From: JANNSW01 sp031431235
Lineage (GTDB): Bacteria > Pseudomonadota > Alphaproteobacteria > Rhizobiales > Hyphomicrobiaceae
Length of the DNA stretch: 5,992 bases
Assembly: GCA_031431235.1 (NCBI GenBank)
Contig: JANPDA010000202.1
Location: 1-5,992, forward strand
Reading direction: 5' to 3'
Part shown: piece after piece, positions 5,721 through 5,992 of the stretch
Layout: the number at the start of each line of letters is the position of its first letter
How positions within the stretch are numbered: position 1 is the first letter of the stretch
Notes under the pieces: model-generated
What the model was told of the DNA's origin: nothing
What the model saw: only the letters and a program-made list of their open reading frames with translations
Database searches by the model: none
Translations under genes and position numbers: made by a program

Positions 5721-5796
5721 CTAGTGTCCTTTCATCTCCGAAATACGCTTCAGAGGACGCTGCGAGGATGAGCGTATTTCGGAGACAGGACACTAG
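5721..5796. repeat. 76-bp palindromic element B bounded by CTAG, same architecture as A
   Basis: The left arm (5721-5749) is CTAGTGTCCT, then TTCA, then TCTCCGAAATACGCT. The reverse complement of the right arm (5771-5796) is CTAGTGTCCT, then G, then TCTCCGAAATACGCT. As in element A there are a perfect outer 10 bp, an asymmetric interruption, a perfect inner 15 bp and a 21-base centre. It shares the CTAGTGT end with A but has CC where A has GG, and a different inner stem. It is separated from A by 13 bp. Confidence 0.75.
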
Positions 5797-5855
5797 CGCC
5801 ACGTCCCCCAGCCAAGGCCGCGACCGACCAAGCCCGCGCTTCCTCGTTCATACTA
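5797..5855. other. Short spacer without recognisable content
   Basis: Between element B and the possible insertion-sequence end I see no gene, hairpin or promoter. It contains the CTAG at 5853-5856 that abuts the next element. Confidence 0.5.
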
Positions 5856-5992
5856 GGGCGTGTCGTCAGTTGAGGTGAGTCTGTCAAGCCACACCGCATC
5901 GAAAATCGCGCGCGGCCGTCGTTGCCGTCGTCTGTCGAGGGATTCCCAAATCACTTTTTCTCTGACTCATGGGCTGTCGGCAATGGGGAGGC
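5856..5992. mobile_element. Possible end of an insertion sequence, cut by the window edge
   Basis: GGGCGTGTCGTCAGTTGAGG begins directly at a CTAG (5853-5856) and resembles, from memory, the terminal repeats of IS5-family elements, some groups of which (IS427-like) insert at YTAR/CTAG sites. The remaining 115 bases have no complete gene. An ATG at 5969 opens a frame (MGCRQWGG) that runs off the end and could be the start of a transposase, but it has no ribosome-binding site, and eight residues cannot be identified. The other inverted repeat lies outside the window, so the call is tentative. Confidence 0.3.

Noticed and set aside
5397..5771. Plus-strand frames across the repeat cluster
   Set aside because: They run through palindromic repeats and the start of the phosphatidyltransferase, with no ribosome-binding site and no family resemblance.
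5566..5796. CRISPR array or tRNA-like structure
   Set aside because: The repeats are different palindromes rather than direct repeats with regular spacers, and no tRNA arms (GTTC loop, CCA-type acceptor) can be drawn.

Overview
The window looks like chromosomal DNA from a high-GC alphaproteobacterium, most likely in the Hyphomicrobiales (Rhizobiales). Three things point that way. There is a short DnaA-like AAA+ regulator of the HdaA type. It sits in the order CDP-alcohol phosphatidyltransferase - PerM-type permease - hdaA, which I recall from that group. There is also an intergenic repeat (GAGCATTTTC ... GAAGTGG..ACCGGTTC) of a type I recall from Rhizobiales genomes. No database was searched, so the genus is not assigned.

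Layout. Positions 12-2807 (+ strand) hold a two-gene catabolic unit: an FMN-dependent monooxygenase of the NtaA/SnaA/DszA type, then, 60 bp later, an NAD(P)-dependent aldehyde dehydrogenase. The monooxygenase would release an aldehyde or keto product and the dehydrogenase could oxidise it. No flavin reductase partner is visible. This unit meets the next block tail to tail across only 18 bp. Positions 5557-2826 (- strand) hold a housekeeping block: a CDP-alcohol phosphatidyltransferase (phospholipid synthesis, inner membrane), an AI-2E/PerM-family permease, and hdaA (regulatory inactivation of the initiator DnaA at the sliding clamp). The last two overlap by ATGA and are probably translationally coupled. 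The 216 bp between the phosphatidyltransferase and the permease carry three hairpins, so the block is probably two transcription units.

Non-coding structure. Positions 4757-4857 contain two related hairpins in opposite orientation, a REP/BIME-like doublet, followed by a third unrelated hairpin next to the phosphatidyltransferase stop codon. Positions 5566-5992 carry no convincing gene. They hold a run of palindromic repeats directly upstream of the phosphatidyltransferase: one Rhizobiales-type repeat, then two palindromes of 79 and 76 bp with the same architecture but different stem sequence, and finally what may be one end of an insertion sequence running off the window. The tetranucleotide CTAG, seen only once in the first 5565 bases, occurs six times between 5566 and 5856, at the edges of these elements. 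This suggests repeated insertion at CTAG targets.

I see no new defence, toxin-antitoxin, CRISPR or phage system here. The most interesting material is the repeat cluster, the inverted hairpin doublet, and the possible mitochondrial-like cardiolipin synthase identity of the phosphatidyltransferase.
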